From Candidatus Methanohalarchaeum thermophilum (GTDB lineage Archaea > Halobacteriota > Methanonatronarchaeia > Methanonatronarchaeales > Methanonatronarchaeaceae), in NCBI GenBank assembly GCA_001914405.1, contig MSDW01000001.1, forward strand, positions 62,001 through 126,000: a DNA stretch of 64,000 nt. The letters run 5' to 3'. Shown piece by piece: positions 10,768 to 20,423 of the stretch; positions within the stretch are counted from its first letter, which is position 1; the number at the start of each line of letters is the position of its first letter. The translations under genes were made by a program, and so were the position numbers. The notes below the pieces were generated by a model. It was not told the DNA's origin. It searched no databases and was given only the letters and a program-made list of their open reading frames with translations.

Positions 10768-11049
10768 TTACACCCTGTGCATTTGTCTGAATATTTCTTC
10801 ATACTGTAGTTGTACCGTTACTCCTTGCTTCTCTCCTTCATTTTTTAGTTTTTCTTTTAGGTTTTTAAAGCTAGTATCTGATCCTTCGACATCTGCGAAT
10901 AATAGCATGGTAAAAATATCTCTATCTACAGTTTGAGAAATATCCTCTATATTAACATTGTGTTCTGCTAAAATACTTGTTACAGAGGCCACTATACCTG
11001 GATGATCCGGGCCCTGTACTGTTATAACAACAATATCTCCTTTAGTCAT
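10768..11049 (-). CDS. ACT-domain protein (UPF0237)
   Basis: A 93-residue single ACT domain, [21 protein letters not shown] near the N-terminus followed by [14 protein letters not shown] domains bind amino acids or similar ligands and usually dimerise. It overlaps trmG10 by 8 bp and precedes UPF0210 by 5 bp, the standard UPF0237-UPF0210 pair. A regulatory subunit role for UPF0210 is inferred from this arrangement. Confidence 0.9.
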   Translation of the reverse strand: MTKGDIVVITVQGPDHPGIVASVTSILAEHNVNIEDISQTVDRDIFTMLLFADVEGSDTSFKNLKEKLKNEGEKQGVTVQLQYEEIFRQMHRV

Positions 11050-12049
11050 TATATTTACACCTTTTAAATATTTTTATATCCCGTGTTAAATTCCTATGTA
11101 CTCTAACTTCAAATTTACTTACTTTTTCCAATTTGTAACCTTTATTAATGGAAAATCTACTTTTTTTAGGTGTAATAACACATAAACGGCCATTTCCTCT
11201 TAGAACTCTAATTGACTCTCTTAGGGCCTTCTCGTAGAGTTCAGAGAGAGAACCCGCCCTATAGCCGGACGACCTACCATATGGAGGATCCATCACGACA
11301 GCATCAACAGAGCTATCTTGAACTGGCAGAAACCTAGAGTCCCCTAAGATACAATTAACTTCTTCATCTATTGATCTAAAATTATCTAACATACCTTCTA
11401 GCATATCCAGCTCTATATCCACCCCTATAGCTCTACATCCAATTAAAGAAGCCTCTAAGAGATAACTTCCAGTTCCACTAAACAGATCCAGTAGATAATC
11501 TCTCTTAGTTAAACCTAGTAAGTTCACTATTCCTCTAGCAAACTTCGGTTTAACGGCTCCAGGCTTAAAAAAAGGCCTTAAATTCGGTTTACGGCGTCTA
11601 AATTCTTTTTTATTTATATCAAAAAACTTTTCAGTCAGAAAAAAGCATCTGTTCGTTATAAAAACCTGAAATCTTACACCAGGACTTTCTAGGTCCACAT
11701 CCCCACTAATAGCACTACCTACCTTAGATTCTACATCCATATTCTTTATAGGCTTATTCACCTTTTTTTGGTTCGCTCTTACCGAATAAGTAAGATCAGT
11801 TTCCAGATTTGATGCAGAATCAATTAAACCCTCTATATTCTCTGAGATAGATATTAAATTGGATATAGAGTGAGTGAAAGCCAACCTATTTCTTAAAATA
11901 TTTAAATCTATCTCTTCTACTTCTATCACCAAGATAGGATCTTCAAAGCAGATGACCTTGTAATCTATTTCAAATACCTCTAAAACAGATTTTACTTCTT
12001 CCAAACCAATTTCAGTCTTTTCACCAGACAACTCAAAAACTAAATTCAT
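11042..12049 (-). CDS. trmG10: tRNA (guanine10-N2)-dimethyltransferase, THUMP type
   Basis: A 335-residue SAM-dependent RNA methyltransferase (archaeal Trm-G10 family) that modifies G10 in the D-arm of tRNA. The N-terminal ~150 residues are the THUMP/ferredoxin-like RNA-binding part. The Rossmann part starts around 180 with [15 protein letters not shown] (SAM motif I), and the catalytic motif IV is [11 protein letters not shown] near 253. It overlaps DUF357 by 4 bp and the ACT gene by 8 bp, inside the prs operon. The product class is clear; whether it mono- or dimethylates is family knowledge. Confidence 0.88.
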   Translation of the reverse strand: MNLVFELSGEKTEIGLEEVKSVLEVFEIDYKVICFEDPILVIEVEEIDLNILRNRLAFTHSISNLISISENIEGLIDSASNLETDLTYSVRANQKKVNKPIKNMDVESKVGSAISGDVDLESPGVRFQVFITNRCFFLTEKFFDINKKEFRRRKPNLRPFFKPGAVKPKFARGIVNLLGLTKRDYLLDLFSGTGSYLLEASLIGCRAIGVDIELDMLEGMLDNFRSIDEEVNCILGDSRFLPVQDSSVDAVVMDPPYGRSSGYRAGSLSELYEKALRESIRVLRGNGRLCVITPKKSRFSINKGYKLEKVSKFEVRVHRNLTRDIKIFKRCKYND

Positions 12050-12282
12050 CTCTTCCTCAAAAAATTATACCTTTCCCCAATTTCAAGCCAAGCCCACGAC
12101 CAAATAACACATTCAAAAGATCTAACATAATCGCCTTCTTCCTTAAAATAATAGGAGTCACTTAAATACGAATTAATGTTTTTAATAAACTCCTCCCCAT
12201 CCTCGGACTCCGGTTCTATATCCTCCACCTCTTTCTCCAACTTTTCCTGCCATTTAACTGTTTCTTCTTTTAACTCATCCAT
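12046..12282 (-). CDS. DUF357 family protein
   Basis: A 78-residue archaeal protein of unknown function. It is all-helical by composition, with the conserved [31 protein letters not shown] stretch (residues ~40-70) that defines DUF357. It overlaps prs by 8 bp and trmG10 by 4 bp, so translation is probably coupled. Small size and heavy acidity suggest a soluble binding partner, but no role is known. Confidence 0.85.
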   Translation of the reverse strand: MDELKEETVKWQEKLEKEVEDIEPESEDGEEFIKNINSYLSDSYYFKEEGDYVRSFECVIWSWAWLEIGERYNFLRKR

Positions 12283-13117
12283 CCTTGAGATACTCCGCTA
12301 CAACAGGAGAAACATCTACACTTGAAATACTCTTTTCTATAGTATTAGTAGAAATTACTTTATTAGCACCATTAAAATATAGCCTACTAAGAGCATTCCG
12401 AGCAAAAACTGAATGCGTGACCGCCACATCAATCTTACCTGCTCCCTGATCCTTCAGCATACTAATAGCCTCACTCATAGTCCCACCTGTCGAAACAATA
12501 TCGTCTACCAAAACAACATCCCTACCCTTAACTTCCAGTTTTTTAGGTTGAATAGAGACCTCAGTTTCCGACTTTCTATCCTTAACCAAGTAATCATAGT
12601 CAGTTCCCAACTCCTCAGCTACCGTAGAAGCTAATTCCTCAGCCCCTCCATCAGGAGCAATCACTAGCGGATCAGTCAAATCTATTTCCCTTGAAATCTC
12701 CCTAAAGGCAGTTAAATTAACAAAATCAGAGTTAAAAAACCTAGATATACCCTCATCATGAACATCAATAGTTACAACTTCACTAATATATCGATCAACG
12801 GCGTTAGCAATAACTCGAGCACTAACAGCTTCACCTTCATTAAATTTCTTATCTTGCCTAGCATACCCAAAGTAGGGAACAACTAACTTCTCAGCATTAC
12901 CCTCCAAAGCATCCAGAATCAACAAAAGATTAAAAAAATCACTATCAGAAAAAATAGTTTGAACCACAATACAAGACTCATCCACTTCCTCCCCCAATCT
13001 CAAGTACTGTTCACCATCTGGAAAAACCTTAAACTCAGTTTCAACTAACTCTAAACCCAGTTCACCTGCAATCATAGGCCCCAAATATTGGCTGGCCTTA
13101 CCACAAACCAACTTCAT
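12275..13117 (-). CDS. prs: ribose-phosphate pyrophosphokinase
   Basis: PRPP synthase (280 aa) makes phosphoribosyl pyrophosphate from ribose 5-phosphate and ATP for nucleotide, His and Trp synthesis. The frame is open further upstream, but the family N-terminus [13 protein letters not shown] begins at the ATG at 13117, so I place the start there. Visible motifs are [22 protein letters not shown] with the following flexible loop, and the PRPP-binding [14 protein letters not shown] near 205. It is the first gene of prs-DUF357-trmG10-ACT-UPF0210-rnz. Its promoter lies close to the element cluster that starts near 13160. Confidence 0.93.
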   Translation of the reverse strand: MKLVCGKASQYLGPMIAGELGLELVETEFKVFPDGEQYLRLGEEVDESCIVVQTIFSDSDFFNLLLILDALEGNAEKLVVPYFGYARQDKKFNEGEAVSARVIANAVDRYISEVVTIDVHDEGISRFFNSDFVNLTAFREISREIDLTDPLVIAPDGGAEELASTVAEELGTDYDYLVKDRKSETEVSIQPKKLEVKGRDVVLVDDIVSTGGTMSEAISMLKDQGAGKIDVAVTHSVFARNALSRLYFNGANKVISTNTIEKSISSVDVSPVVAEYLKDG

Positions 13118-13159
13118 CTTACCAAGCCCAAAAACCAAAAAAACATATAATCTATAGTA

Positions 13160-13520
13160 GAGTGAGGGAGAGAACCCCACGGCTTGCCGTGGAGGTGAAT
13201 CCCATTAAACTTAAATAATACTACTACTACTAAGTATCTTTTACCCCCAAAAGTGACCCTTTTGGGTGCTTTACATGCTCCACCTCTCAAGAAACCATTA
13301 GGTTGAGACGGGTGGCATCGGTAGCGTGAAGCTACAGAGAACCTATAACAGCCCCTAGATATGCAGGGGCAACCAAAAAATACCCTACCCCCCACGCAAT
13401 ATGGTCCCGTCCAAAGCGCAAGTTCCCTGCTCACCGAGTAAATGAGAGAAACCCGATGAAAAGGCAGAATCATTCGCAGAGAACCCCCCCCCCCACAGCT
13501 TTGCTGTGAGGTCACTTCAC
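13160..13520 (+). mobile_element. palindrome-ended non-autonomous element, family E copy 1
   Basis: The LE hairpin CCCACGGCTTGCCGTGG (around 13175) is followed by AGGTGAAT and an ACTTAAAT-like stretch, as in the TnpA/TnpB element at 43336. The interior contains CAAAGCGCAAGTTCCCTGCT, shared with copy E3 at about 63850. The RE hairpin CCACAGCTTTGCTGTG is followed by AGGTCACTTCAC. No supportable coding frame; a long minus-strand open frame here carries no family signal. Edges are approximate. Confidence 0.65.
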
Positions 13521-13527
13521 AAAGCTT

Positions 13528-13857
13528 GTGACTTCCTCTCCCACCAAAATCAGAGATCTTGGAAGGATGCTTCCAGAGTCAAAGGGGTTTACTTCCTGCC
13601 ACCGTCATCCGTCTCAGTCCAGGCGGCCCTTATCTAGGAAGCTTATTAGGGAGGCCATCTAGGTTCATCCACGGAACTTTAAATACCCAAGGAGATGGGT
13701 ACAGAGAGTCTCGCGTCAAGGGCTATAAACTTCGGCCACAACCCCTGCCCTACACCCAAAACTTAAAACACAGAATTATTTAACCCTTACGGGTTGATCT
13801 ATCCCTTTACCAAAACCAAAGATTAGGAAAGAGTCTTCTCAACCACTAAGATAAAAT
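13528..13857 (-). mobile_element. palindrome-ended non-autonomous element, family B copy 1
   Basis: Begins with the RE in reverse (GTGACTTCCTC, then the hairpin around CCAAAATCAGAGATCTTGG, then GCTTCC). It ends with the LE in reverse (GAGTCTTCTCAACCACTAAG, then ATAAAAT). The roughly 230-bp interior aligns by eye with copies at 20424, 31773 and 36801 (for example AGTCAAAGGGGTTTACTTCC). It lies tail-to-tail with family E copy 1, eight bases away. Between 13858 and 14284 I see only AT-rich sequence. Confidence 0.7.
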
Positions 13858-14284
13858 ATTCCTACCTTAGACAAAAGTAAGCTTCTAAAACCTCCTATTG
13901 CTCTACTTCCCATAGAAGCCAATTAATACGGGAAATATCCTTTCCTGAAAAAACCCTAAATTATAAGACAAGTTTTACCCATCAATAGATTCTAATAACT
14001 TCCTCTGTTCTTTTTCGAGCATTTCTTCACCAAATACCAAAATTTTGGATCCTCATAGATTCCAAAGCTTAGACCATTCTAAGAAATCTTTGGATCGTCT
14101 TTTGATGTATAGAAAACAAGAAAAAATAATTTATACCTAATTAATATTTAAATTACTTATACAAGCTATTTAAGGCCTAAAATTAACTTATAGTTTTATT
14201 TAAAACCAAAAGCTTGAAGAAAAAGAAGAAGTTCTTTCGACTACTAAAATAAAATATTCTAATTATTAAGTTTGCTAAACTCAT

Positions 14285-14755
14285 ATGACATCCCCCAAAT
14301 GCCTAAGGGTATTGGGCTTCCATCCATTTGCCCCTTTCTGGCCCTAGGTTGAGGTACTACCAATGGAAGTGGCGTGAAAAATCACAAACCTTTCATAGCC
14401 ATCCTTCGTAAGTTCCCGCTCCGTTCGCCACCTTATCAGCCAAAAAAGCTTTCAGAGGCCGGGTAGTAGCTATGGAATTTCCCACCACCAGCTATAAAGT
14501 TTATCGCTAGAAACGAGTCCAGCAAAGAGCTTAAGGACTTTGCCACAGGAGCATCTGTCCACGGCCCAGAAGGAGGATTCTATCACCAAGAGACCTAACA
14601 CCCCCAAACCCGGCTTCAAAAACTCAAATCAAACAAAGGTCTTGTCTCAGACATGCCATGAACCTGTAGAACCAGATAGGGTTGAAAAAAACCTAAAAGC
14701 CACGATAGCACCCACCCCATGTCCTAAAAGACACGGGTCTTCTGCCTCTAACCTC
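14285..14755 (-). mobile_element. palindrome-ended non-autonomous element, family D copy 2
   Basis: Reverse-oriented. The RE, ATGACATCCCCCAAATGCCT, folds into a hairpin ending GGGCTTCC at about 14314. The LE hairpin (CCCATGTCCT with AGACACGGG) lies around 14716-14737, near GTCTTCTGC. The interior resembles D copies at 19880 and 25229 (a TTGCCACAGGAGC-like stretch around 14560 matches, in reverse, the CTCCTGTGGCAG-type stretch in them). No supported gene is seen between here and the SAM hydrolase start at 14870. Confidence 0.6.
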
Positions 14756-14869
14756 ATAATTGTATACATTTCAGATTCTTCTTGTATTTCTAAATGAGAA
14801 GAGCTGTGGTTCTTGGAAAAAGAGATAAAAGAAAAGTATTATTGATGATAGATTTGTATTTCAAATTTG

Positions 14870-15637
14870 ATGATTACATTTTTAACTGACTTTGGTACTG
14901 AAGATGGATATGTTAGCTCAATGAAGGGAATTGCCGGAGGTATTTCAGGCTCTAGGCTTATAGATATCTGCCATGATGTTCCTCGGCACGATATTGAGAT
15001 AGGTGCTTTTATTTTAAAATCAGTTGTAGAGTATTTTCCACAAGGAACTGTTCATGTGGGGGTTGTTGATCCAGGGGTAGGTTCGGAGAGAGAGGGCTTA
15101 GCTATTAAAGCTGGTAATCAATACTTGGTTGGTCCAGATAATGGGTTATTAATTCCTGCAGCTCGTGAACTAGGTCCGATAGATGTTCATTTGATTGAAA
15201 ATGAAGAATTCTTTTTAAGTGATGTTTCGGAGACCTTTCATGGACGGGATGTTTTTACTCCTGTAGGAGCAAACTTGGCTGAAGACATATATATTGGGGA
15301 TATAGGAAAGGAAACCAGTGAGTATGTGGAATTAGAGTTCAAGGATTGGGAGAAAGATGAAGATGTATTAAGAGTTAAAGTAATTAATATTGATTCCTTT
15401 GGGAATGTCATAACAAATGTCCCAAAAGAAGAAATTGAATTAGGTCTTATTGAGAAAGTGAAATTATTTGATAGAGAGATGAGAGTAGTTGATTACTATA
15501 GCCAAGTTAATAAGGGTGATCCGGTTTTAACTGTTGGCGGCCATGGTTTCTTAGAGATTTCTGTTAATCAAGGTAGTGCTAAGAAGCTCTTTGATATTGA
15601 TATAGGAGATAAGGTCGAAATTATTTTCTTGGACTGA
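14870..15637 (+). CDS. SAM hydrolase / SAM hydroxide adenosyltransferase (DUF62)
   Basis: A 255-residue member of the DUF62 family, which splits S-adenosylmethionine with water into adenosine and methionine (close homologues are the fluorinase and chlorinase). Family features are FLTDFGTEDGYV at the N-terminus, HVGVVDPGVGSERE near 63, GPDNGLL, FHGRDVFTPVGA near 123 and IDSFGNVITN near 178. I use the ATG at 14870 rather than the TTG one codon earlier. It is followed 27 bp later by nadM with its own strong ribosome binding site. Upstream is element-derived sequence. Confidence 0.88.
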   Translation: MITFLTDFGTEDGYVSSMKGIAGGISGSRLIDICHDVPRHDIEIGAFILKSVVEYFPQGTVHVGVVDPGVGSEREGLAIKAGNQYLVGPDNGLLIPAARELGPIDVHLIENEEFFLSDVSETFHGRDVFTPVGANLAEDIYIGDIGKETSEYVELEFKDWEKDEDVLRVKVINIDSFGNVITNVPKEEIELGLIEKVKLFDREMRVVDYYSQVNKGDPVLTVGGHGFLEISVNQGSAKKLFDIDIGDKVEIIFLD

Positions 15638-15664
15638 AAATATAAATAAAGGAGGAAAGAGTTT

Positions 15665-16192
15665 ATGAGAGCTTTAACGATTGGAAGATATCAGCCTTTT
15701 CACAAGGGCCATTTGAATGTAATTGAAAAAATTTCGAAGAAGGCTGATGAAGTTATTATCTGCGTTGGTAGTGCTCAGGTTAGCCATGAGATTGAAAATC
15801 CCTTTACTGCAGGTGAAAGAATTGCGATGATAAGAAGATCATTATCGCAAAATAACTTGGACGAGATTTTTTATATAATACCACTGGAGGATATAAAGAG
15901 AAACTCTATCTGGGTCTCTCATCTTGAGTCTATGACTCCACCTTTTGATGTTGTTTATAGTAATAACCCTTTAGTTGTTAGATTATGTAGAGAAGAAGGA
16001 CATGAAGTTCGTCACTCTCCTTTATTTAAGAGAAACAAGTATTCAGGAACTGAAATAAGAAAGAGGATGATGGAGGAAGATGAATGGAAAAATTTAGTTC
16101 CTAAAGGCACATTAGAGGTTATCGATGAAGTAGATGGAGTTAAAAGACTAAATGAGATCTCTAAAAACGAGATATCTCAGACTCAATCCTAA
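15665..16192 (+). CDS. nadM: nicotinamide-nucleotide adenylyltransferase
   Basis: Archaeal NMN adenylyltransferase (175 aa) joins NMN and ATP to give NAD+. The nucleotidyltransferase motif GRYQPFHKGHLNVI is at residues 7-20 and the second ATP motif is YSGTEIRKRM near 122. The start is fixed by an AAAGGAGGAAAG ribosome binding site just upstream. Its last 32 bp overlap the convergent ogt gene. Length is standard. Confidence 0.93.
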   Translation: MRALTIGRYQPFHKGHLNVIEKISKKADEVIICVGSAQVSHEIENPFTAGERIAMIRRSLSQNNLDEIFYIIPLEDIKRNSIWVSHLESMTPPFDVVYSNNPLVVRLCREEGHEVRHSPLFKRNKYSGTEIRKRMMEEDEWKNLVPKGTLEVIDEVDGVKRLNEISKNEISQTQS

Positions 16193-16625
16193 TTAAGGCC
16201 TTTTTTAGGTTATTACTATATTTATATCCACCTAGCCCATTTTTAGAGACTACTCTGTGGCAAGGAATAACTATAGGAGCAGGATTTTTATTAAGAGCGA
16301 TTCCTACTGCTCTAATTGCATTAGGTTTTCCTATGTTCTCTGCTAATTCACCGTATCCTATTAACTCTCCATAGCTAATTTTTCTTATCTCTAATAAAAC
16401 TCTTGACTCAAAGGATGTTAAATCGCTTAGATCTACTTCTTCGTTTAATTCAACATATTTTCCACTAAAATACTGTCTTAATTTATTTTTTAATCGTTTT
16501 TCAATTGAATTTTTATCCTTTTCATTTAAACCAAGCTTTGATTTTGTATTCTTGACTCTAATGGATTTTACTTTCGAATTTGCAGTTATTGTAAACATAT
16601 ATTTTTTAAATCTAATAGTTTCCAT
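16161..16625 (-). CDS. ogt: methylated-DNA-protein cysteine methyltransferase
   Basis: A 154-residue suicide DNA repair protein that takes methyl groups from O6-methylguanine onto its own cysteine. The active-site motif PCHRVVSKNGLGGY is at about residues 120-133, preceded by AIRAVGIALNKNPAPIVI. The N-terminal ~70 residues are a divergent RNase-H-like domain. It converges on nadM with a 32-bp overlap and is divergent from rtcA. The start at 16625 fits the length of short archaeal Ogt. Confidence 0.92.
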   Translation of the reverse strand: METIRFKKYMFTITANSKVKSIRVKNTKSKLGLNEKDKNSIEKRLKNKLRQYFSGKYVELNEEVDLSDLTSFESRVLLEIRKISYGELIGYGELAENIGKPNAIRAVGIALNKNPAPIVIPCHRVVSKNGLGGYKYSNNLKKALIRIESEISRF

Positions 16626-16738
16626 TTAGAAGCCCTAAATTATTTTCTTTTAGCAGTTAATTTAATTTAGCCGTAAAAAAGAAAATACTATAAACGTTTT
16701 TATCAGCTAAAAGTGATCTTTTTGGAAGGAGGTCAAAT

Positions 16739-17746
16739 ATGTTGGAGATAGATGGTTCCCACGGAGAAGGCGGAGGACAGATATTAAGAACATCTCTTGC
16801 TCTTTCGTGTGTCACCAGAAAAGGATTCAAAATAAATAATATTCGAAAAAACCGTTCTAACCCAGGTCTTTCTCATCAGCACTTGAAGTCCGTGGAATTG
16901 ATGAGTGAACTAACCAATGCAGAGATCGAAGAACTCGAATTGAGATCCACTGAATTAAAATTTAAGCCAAAAAACAAACCTAAAGGAGAAATAGAAATAG
17001 ATATAGGTACAGCAGGTAGTATTTGTCTGTTACTTCAATGTATTTTACCCACTTTAACTGTAGCTGAAGATGAAATAAATATAAAAGTAAAAGGAGGAAC
17101 TGACGTAAAGTGGTCTCCTCCAGTAGATTACTTCAAAAATATTACAGTATATATATTAAACAAAATAGGTATTAAAGCGGACATAAAAACTAAAAAAAGA
17201 GGATACTATCCTAAAGGAGGAGGATTGGTTGAATTCAGAGGTAAACCAAGTGAAGTCAAACAATTTGATTTTTCAGATAACCAATCACCCGAAAAAATAA
17301 AGGGAGTCTCTTATGTATCCAATTTACCAGAAGACATAGCACATAGACAAAAAAAATCCGCCGAAGATATCCTAGACAAATATAAAAAAGATATAATAGT
17401 AAAAAAGTTTGAAGCAATAGGAAAAGGAACTGGCATCGTTTTATGGACAAAAAATGGTCTTCCACTAGGTAGTAGTTCTCTTGGAGAACCAGGTAAACCT
17501 GCTGAAGAAGTGGGTTCAGAGGCTGCAGAAAACCTAATAACTGAGATAAAAAGAAATGGAGCTGTAGATAGATACATGGGAGATCAATTGGTTCCTTTCG
17601 CAGGCCTAAGCGGAAATTCCAGATATAAGACAACCCAATTAACCCAACATACTCTAACTAATGCATGGGTTGTAGAAAGATTTCTAGATATTAACTATAA
17701 AATAAAAGGAAACAAGGGAAAGGAAGCTTTAATCGAAGTAAATTAA
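16739..17746 (+). CDS. rtcA: RNA 3'-terminal phosphate cyclase
   Basis: RtcA (335 aa) uses ATP to convert an RNA 3'-phosphate into a 2',3'-cyclic phosphate through an adenylated histidine. DGSHGEGGGQILRTSLAL at residues 4-21 is the family signature. GYYPKGGGLVEF near 156 and the C-terminal TQHTLTNAWVVERFL containing the candidate nucleophile His are also seen. A full GGAAGGAGGTCA ribosome binding site fixes the ATG at 16739. Located 0.2 kb from kptA, which also acts on RNA phosphates. Confidence 0.95.
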   Translation: MLEIDGSHGEGGGQILRTSLALSCVTRKGFKINNIRKNRSNPGLSHQHLKSVELMSELTNAEIEELELRSTELKFKPKNKPKGEIEIDIGTAGSICLLLQCILPTLTVAEDEINIKVKGGTDVKWSPPVDYFKNITVYILNKIGIKADIKTKKRGYYPKGGGLVEFRGKPSEVKQFDFSDNQSPEKIKGVSYVSNLPEDIAHRQKKSAEDILDKYKKDIIVKKFEAIGKGTGIVLWTKNGLPLGSSSLGEPGKPAEEVGSEAAENLITEIKRNGAVDRYMGDQLVPFAGLSGNSRYKTTQLTQHTLTNAWVVERFLDINYKIKGNKGKEALIEVN

Positions 17747-17942
17747 TAACTTATCTTAGCGATCCTAGAAAAAACTTCTAATTGTTTATTATATATTTAA
17801 TTCAAGTCATGTTCCAAGTTTCTCCTAAAAACTAAGTTCCAATCCAAATTAATACATGATAACTTCTCATGCCCTTTAAAGGCCTTTTTTTCCTTGATTT
17901 AAAAATAAAAATAATACTGGAAGGAGTTATTCTCTATCTTTG

Positions 17943-18575
17943 TTAAGTAGATGCTATTTCTAAGTATTCTGGAGGGATCTCATCTGCTACCCATAGCTCC
18001 TTAGCTGCTTTTAAGATTTCTATTCCATCTTCTTGAGCACTTTCAGCGTGAACCTCGATTAAAACAGGGTTGTCAGTTGATGACATAGCAACCTCTAGTG
18101 CCGATTTCTTGCTTTCACTTAAATGAACTCTCGTCTTTTCAGCAGGTTTTAATCCAATTTCTACTATCCTTCCTGCTTCTTCCTTACTGCTTCCAAAATA
18201 AAGCTTACCTTCAACCTTTTTACTGGGCAAATCTGGTCGAACATCTACAGTATGACCATAAGTAGCTCTGATTTTGCCATTTTCTATCTCATACCTGCCT
18301 TTTTCATCGGTTTCAACTAAAACCCTTAAATGATCTTTTTCTAGCCAATCATACTTATTTCTAGTTTTTATTGCCTCATATAATTCATCCAAAGATGTCC
18401 AACCATTCTCATCCAAATTAATTCCAATATCCTTAGGAAAATGCCTCAAAGCTCCTGAAACAATTTTCCCTAAAGACCTAGTTTTGTTTTCTGACAGGAC
18501 CTTCTCTCCCTCCTCCCCACATTCACATTTATTTCCTCTATAGTAACCATGAGTTCCACATTTTTTTATATTCAT
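17943..18575 (-). CDS. kptA: RNA 2'-phosphotransferase (Tpt1/KptA)
   Basis: A 210-residue enzyme that moves an internal 2'-phosphate from RNA to NAD+, the last step of fungal/plant-type tRNA splicing; its substrate in archaea is not settled. SLGKIVSGALRHFPKDIGI around 34 is the core signature, and RATYGHTVDV plus LYFGSSKEEAGRI fit the NAD-binding half. The N-terminus has Cys pairs (CGTHGYYRGNKCECG), a small zinc-ribbon-like extension. It converges with rtcA across a 196-bp gap. Confidence 0.9.
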   Translation of the reverse strand: MNIKKCGTHGYYRGNKCECGEEGEKVLSENKTRSLGKIVSGALRHFPKDIGINLDENGWTSLDELYEAIKTRNKYDWLEKDHLRVLVETDEKGRYEIENGKIRATYGHTVDVRPDLPSKKVEGKLYFGSSKEEAGRIVEIGLKPAEKTRVHLSESKKSALEVAMSSTDNPVLIEVHAESAQEDGIEILKAAKELWVADEIPPEYLEIAST

Positions 18576-18865
18576 TTATTCAGGCCTCCCTTTTTTTAAT
18601 AAAAAATCAATAATAAACCAACCATGGTTCCTTACATCATCCCAAGAAAACTATCAAATCAGATAAGTATCATTTACATACTCTAGAACATATATTCCAA
18701 AAAAGAAATTTGTTGCCAAAAAACTTTTAATTATTGTAATAATTTCACTAATCTAAAACCCCCAGTAAAGCACTCCCTACCTTTCCCACATTTGTCCATG
18801 AAGAAAAAGATTTCCATTCTCACCTTGTCCTTAAATCTCGTCAAATTTAATTTTTGGATCCCGCA

Positions 18866-18926
18866 GTCAACTACCCCTACCTAAATCAAAGGATTTAGGA
18901 AGGTATCTTCAGCCAACTGATAAAAT
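18866..18926 (-). repeat. solo hairpin element S1
   Basis: About 60 bp that combine both ends of the larger elements with no interior. GTCAACTACCCC is the RE in reverse, then comes the hairpin CTAAATC-AAAG-GATTTAGG, then GTATCTTC, then the LE-type AGCCAACTGATAAAATG. It sits in the kptA / DUF364 gap (18576-19111), where I see no gene. Confidence 0.6.
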
Positions 18927-18978
18927 GAAGACTTAGGAGAGAGAGTTCTGCAAAAGCAGGATATCCACTTTGATGATC

Positions 18979-19034
18979 TTTATCTTAATGGATCGCTAAA
19001 GACCTTCCTCTCCTTAGGGCTGAGAAGATGTCAC
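18979..19034 (+). repeat. solo hairpin element S2
   Basis: A second minimal unit in the opposite orientation: LE-like TTATCTTAATGG with AAAGAC, the hairpin CTTCCTCTCCTTAGGG/CTGAGAAG, and the RE tail AGAAGATGTCAC. It ends 78 bp from the DUF364-protein stop codon. Confidence 0.55.
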
Positions 19035-19111
19035 TTAAGAGAAAAACCAATAGTGATATTTTAGGTGAATTGTTGCTTAATTTAGATACTATCTGAACTA
19101 ATATCCATATT

Positions 19112-19852
19112 TTAGCTTATAATGATATTATATTTTTCTATTGAATCATGAAGGGCGTGAGTTCCTCCTCCCTGGCTAATGACCTCGAGAGCATTTTTTT
19201 CATTCTTAATCATTGATCCAGCAAGGATATCAACATTTTTATCTACAAAAGCTTCGGGAGCCATAGGCGTTGTAGGCCCCAGTAAAGCTATTTTCCTAGC
19301 GCTTTGGCACAGGTCAAGCAGATGGTCTAGGGTATTATTTAGGATTGTAGTCCCTGAAATAATAGCTAGATCTACCTCTGGGAGAATTCTTTCAGCAGCA
19401 TAATCAGGATAAGTATTAGGTCCGTTAGAATTTCTTTCAAATACAAAAAGTTCAATATCTTGATCTATTTTAGATATTACTGGCCTGAAGTCCCCTACCA
19501 TGCCAACAGATTCGTTCTTACGGATACCTAAAAAATCTAATAGATCTCCTTTTTCACCTCTGCCTTGATTAAATACTGCATTCATAGCAGCCATTCCCAG
19601 AGAAGAAACAATCGCACTTGGTTGATTAATCAATTTCGCAACTTCAACTGCATCTTTACCCAAGAAATCTCCCGCATCTTCAACTACATCACAACAACTA
19701 CCTTTCTCCTCCGCAAAAGAATAAGAAACACCCATCTCACCAGAATCAAGTAATATACCCGTATAACTAATCCCAATCCTCAGATCCCGTATCTTGGTTC
19801 CTCTTAAACGCTCTTTAACTTCCTCTAACAATATATCTGAAATCATTTCCAT
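19112..19852 (-). CDS. DUF364 (DUF4213/DUF364) family protein
   Basis: A 246-residue protein of the family annotated as putative heavy-metal chelation proteins, with an enolase-N-like first domain (IGISYTGILLDSGEMGVSYSF near 26) and a Rossmann-like second domain. In the second domain GMVGDFRPVI (near 117), AIISGTTILNNTLDHLL and LLGPTTPMAPEAF are typical. Cys pair GSCCDVVED near 52 is notable. Such proteins often occur near metal or cofactor genes; here the nearest neighbour is a ZIP transporter 0.9 kb away, beyond two mobile elements, so the link is weak. Confidence 0.8.
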   Translation of the reverse strand: MEMISDILLEEVKERLRGTKIRDLRIGISYTGILLDSGEMGVSYSFAEEKGSCCDVVEDAGDFLGKDAVEVAKLINQPSAIVSSLGMAAMNAVFNQGRGEKGDLLDFLGIRKNESVGMVGDFRPVISKIDQDIELFVFERNSNGPNTYPDYAAERILPEVDLAIISGTTILNNTLDHLLDLCQSARKIALLGPTTPMAPEAFVDKNVDILAGSMIKNEKNALEVISQGGGTHALHDSIEKYNIIIS

Positions 19853-19879
19853 AGATCAACCTGAAAATAATTTAAAAAT

Positions 19880-20421
19880 ATATTTATCTCTTTTGCCCAA
19901 AATACCCCCTACCCCTAATCTTTGACTTTGGTAGAGGGAATGAACCGGGTATATAGTCAGAGTTGAGGGCGAACACCGAAACCTTTAGTTTCTTTAATTC
20001 CCATTCTTGTTTTGCAGGTTCACGGCAATCATTGGAACAAGGCCCCGCCCAAGTCTCCATAGCCAAGTATTTGGGGTACTTAGGTTAGAGGCCAACAGGG
20101 ATTGAATCCCTCGTTGTGGCGTGAAGATGGAGTTCCTGTGGCAGAGCCCTCCAGTTTCCTCTGGACTTTCCTCTAGCAGATAAAATCTACGCTGGGGAAA
20201 TGGAGCTTCCTAGCTAGGATCCAAGCCTCTTCCTTTTTGGGTGAAAGCCCTCAATAGGTAGAAGTCGGCGAATGGAGCGAGAACTCACGAAAAATGGCTG
20301 TGAACGGTCAATAATCTCTCCATGCCACTTCCATTCAATAAAATCCCAGCCCCGGACCAGAAGAGTATGAGTAGTGGAAGCATTTTCCTAAATCTTTGAT
20401 TTAGGTAGGTAAGGATGTCAT
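19880..20421 (+). mobile_element. palindrome-ended non-autonomous element, family D copy 3
   Basis: LE side: a TATTTATCTC-like AT stretch, the hairpin CTACCCCTAATC/GACTTTGGTAG, then AGGGAATGAACC. RE side: GGAAGC, the hairpin CCTAAATCTTTGATTTAGG, then GGATGTCATG. The interior shares TCCTGTGGCAGAGC and GGCGAATGGAGCGAGAAC-like text with D1 at 25229. No gene-like frame. It abuts B2 tail-to-tail. Confidence 0.6.
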
Positions 20422-20423
20422 GG

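Noticed and set aside
13114-13515. Long minus-strand open frame over family E copy 1
   Set aside because: It crosses the element end hairpins, shows no family signal and is not kept open in the other E copies.
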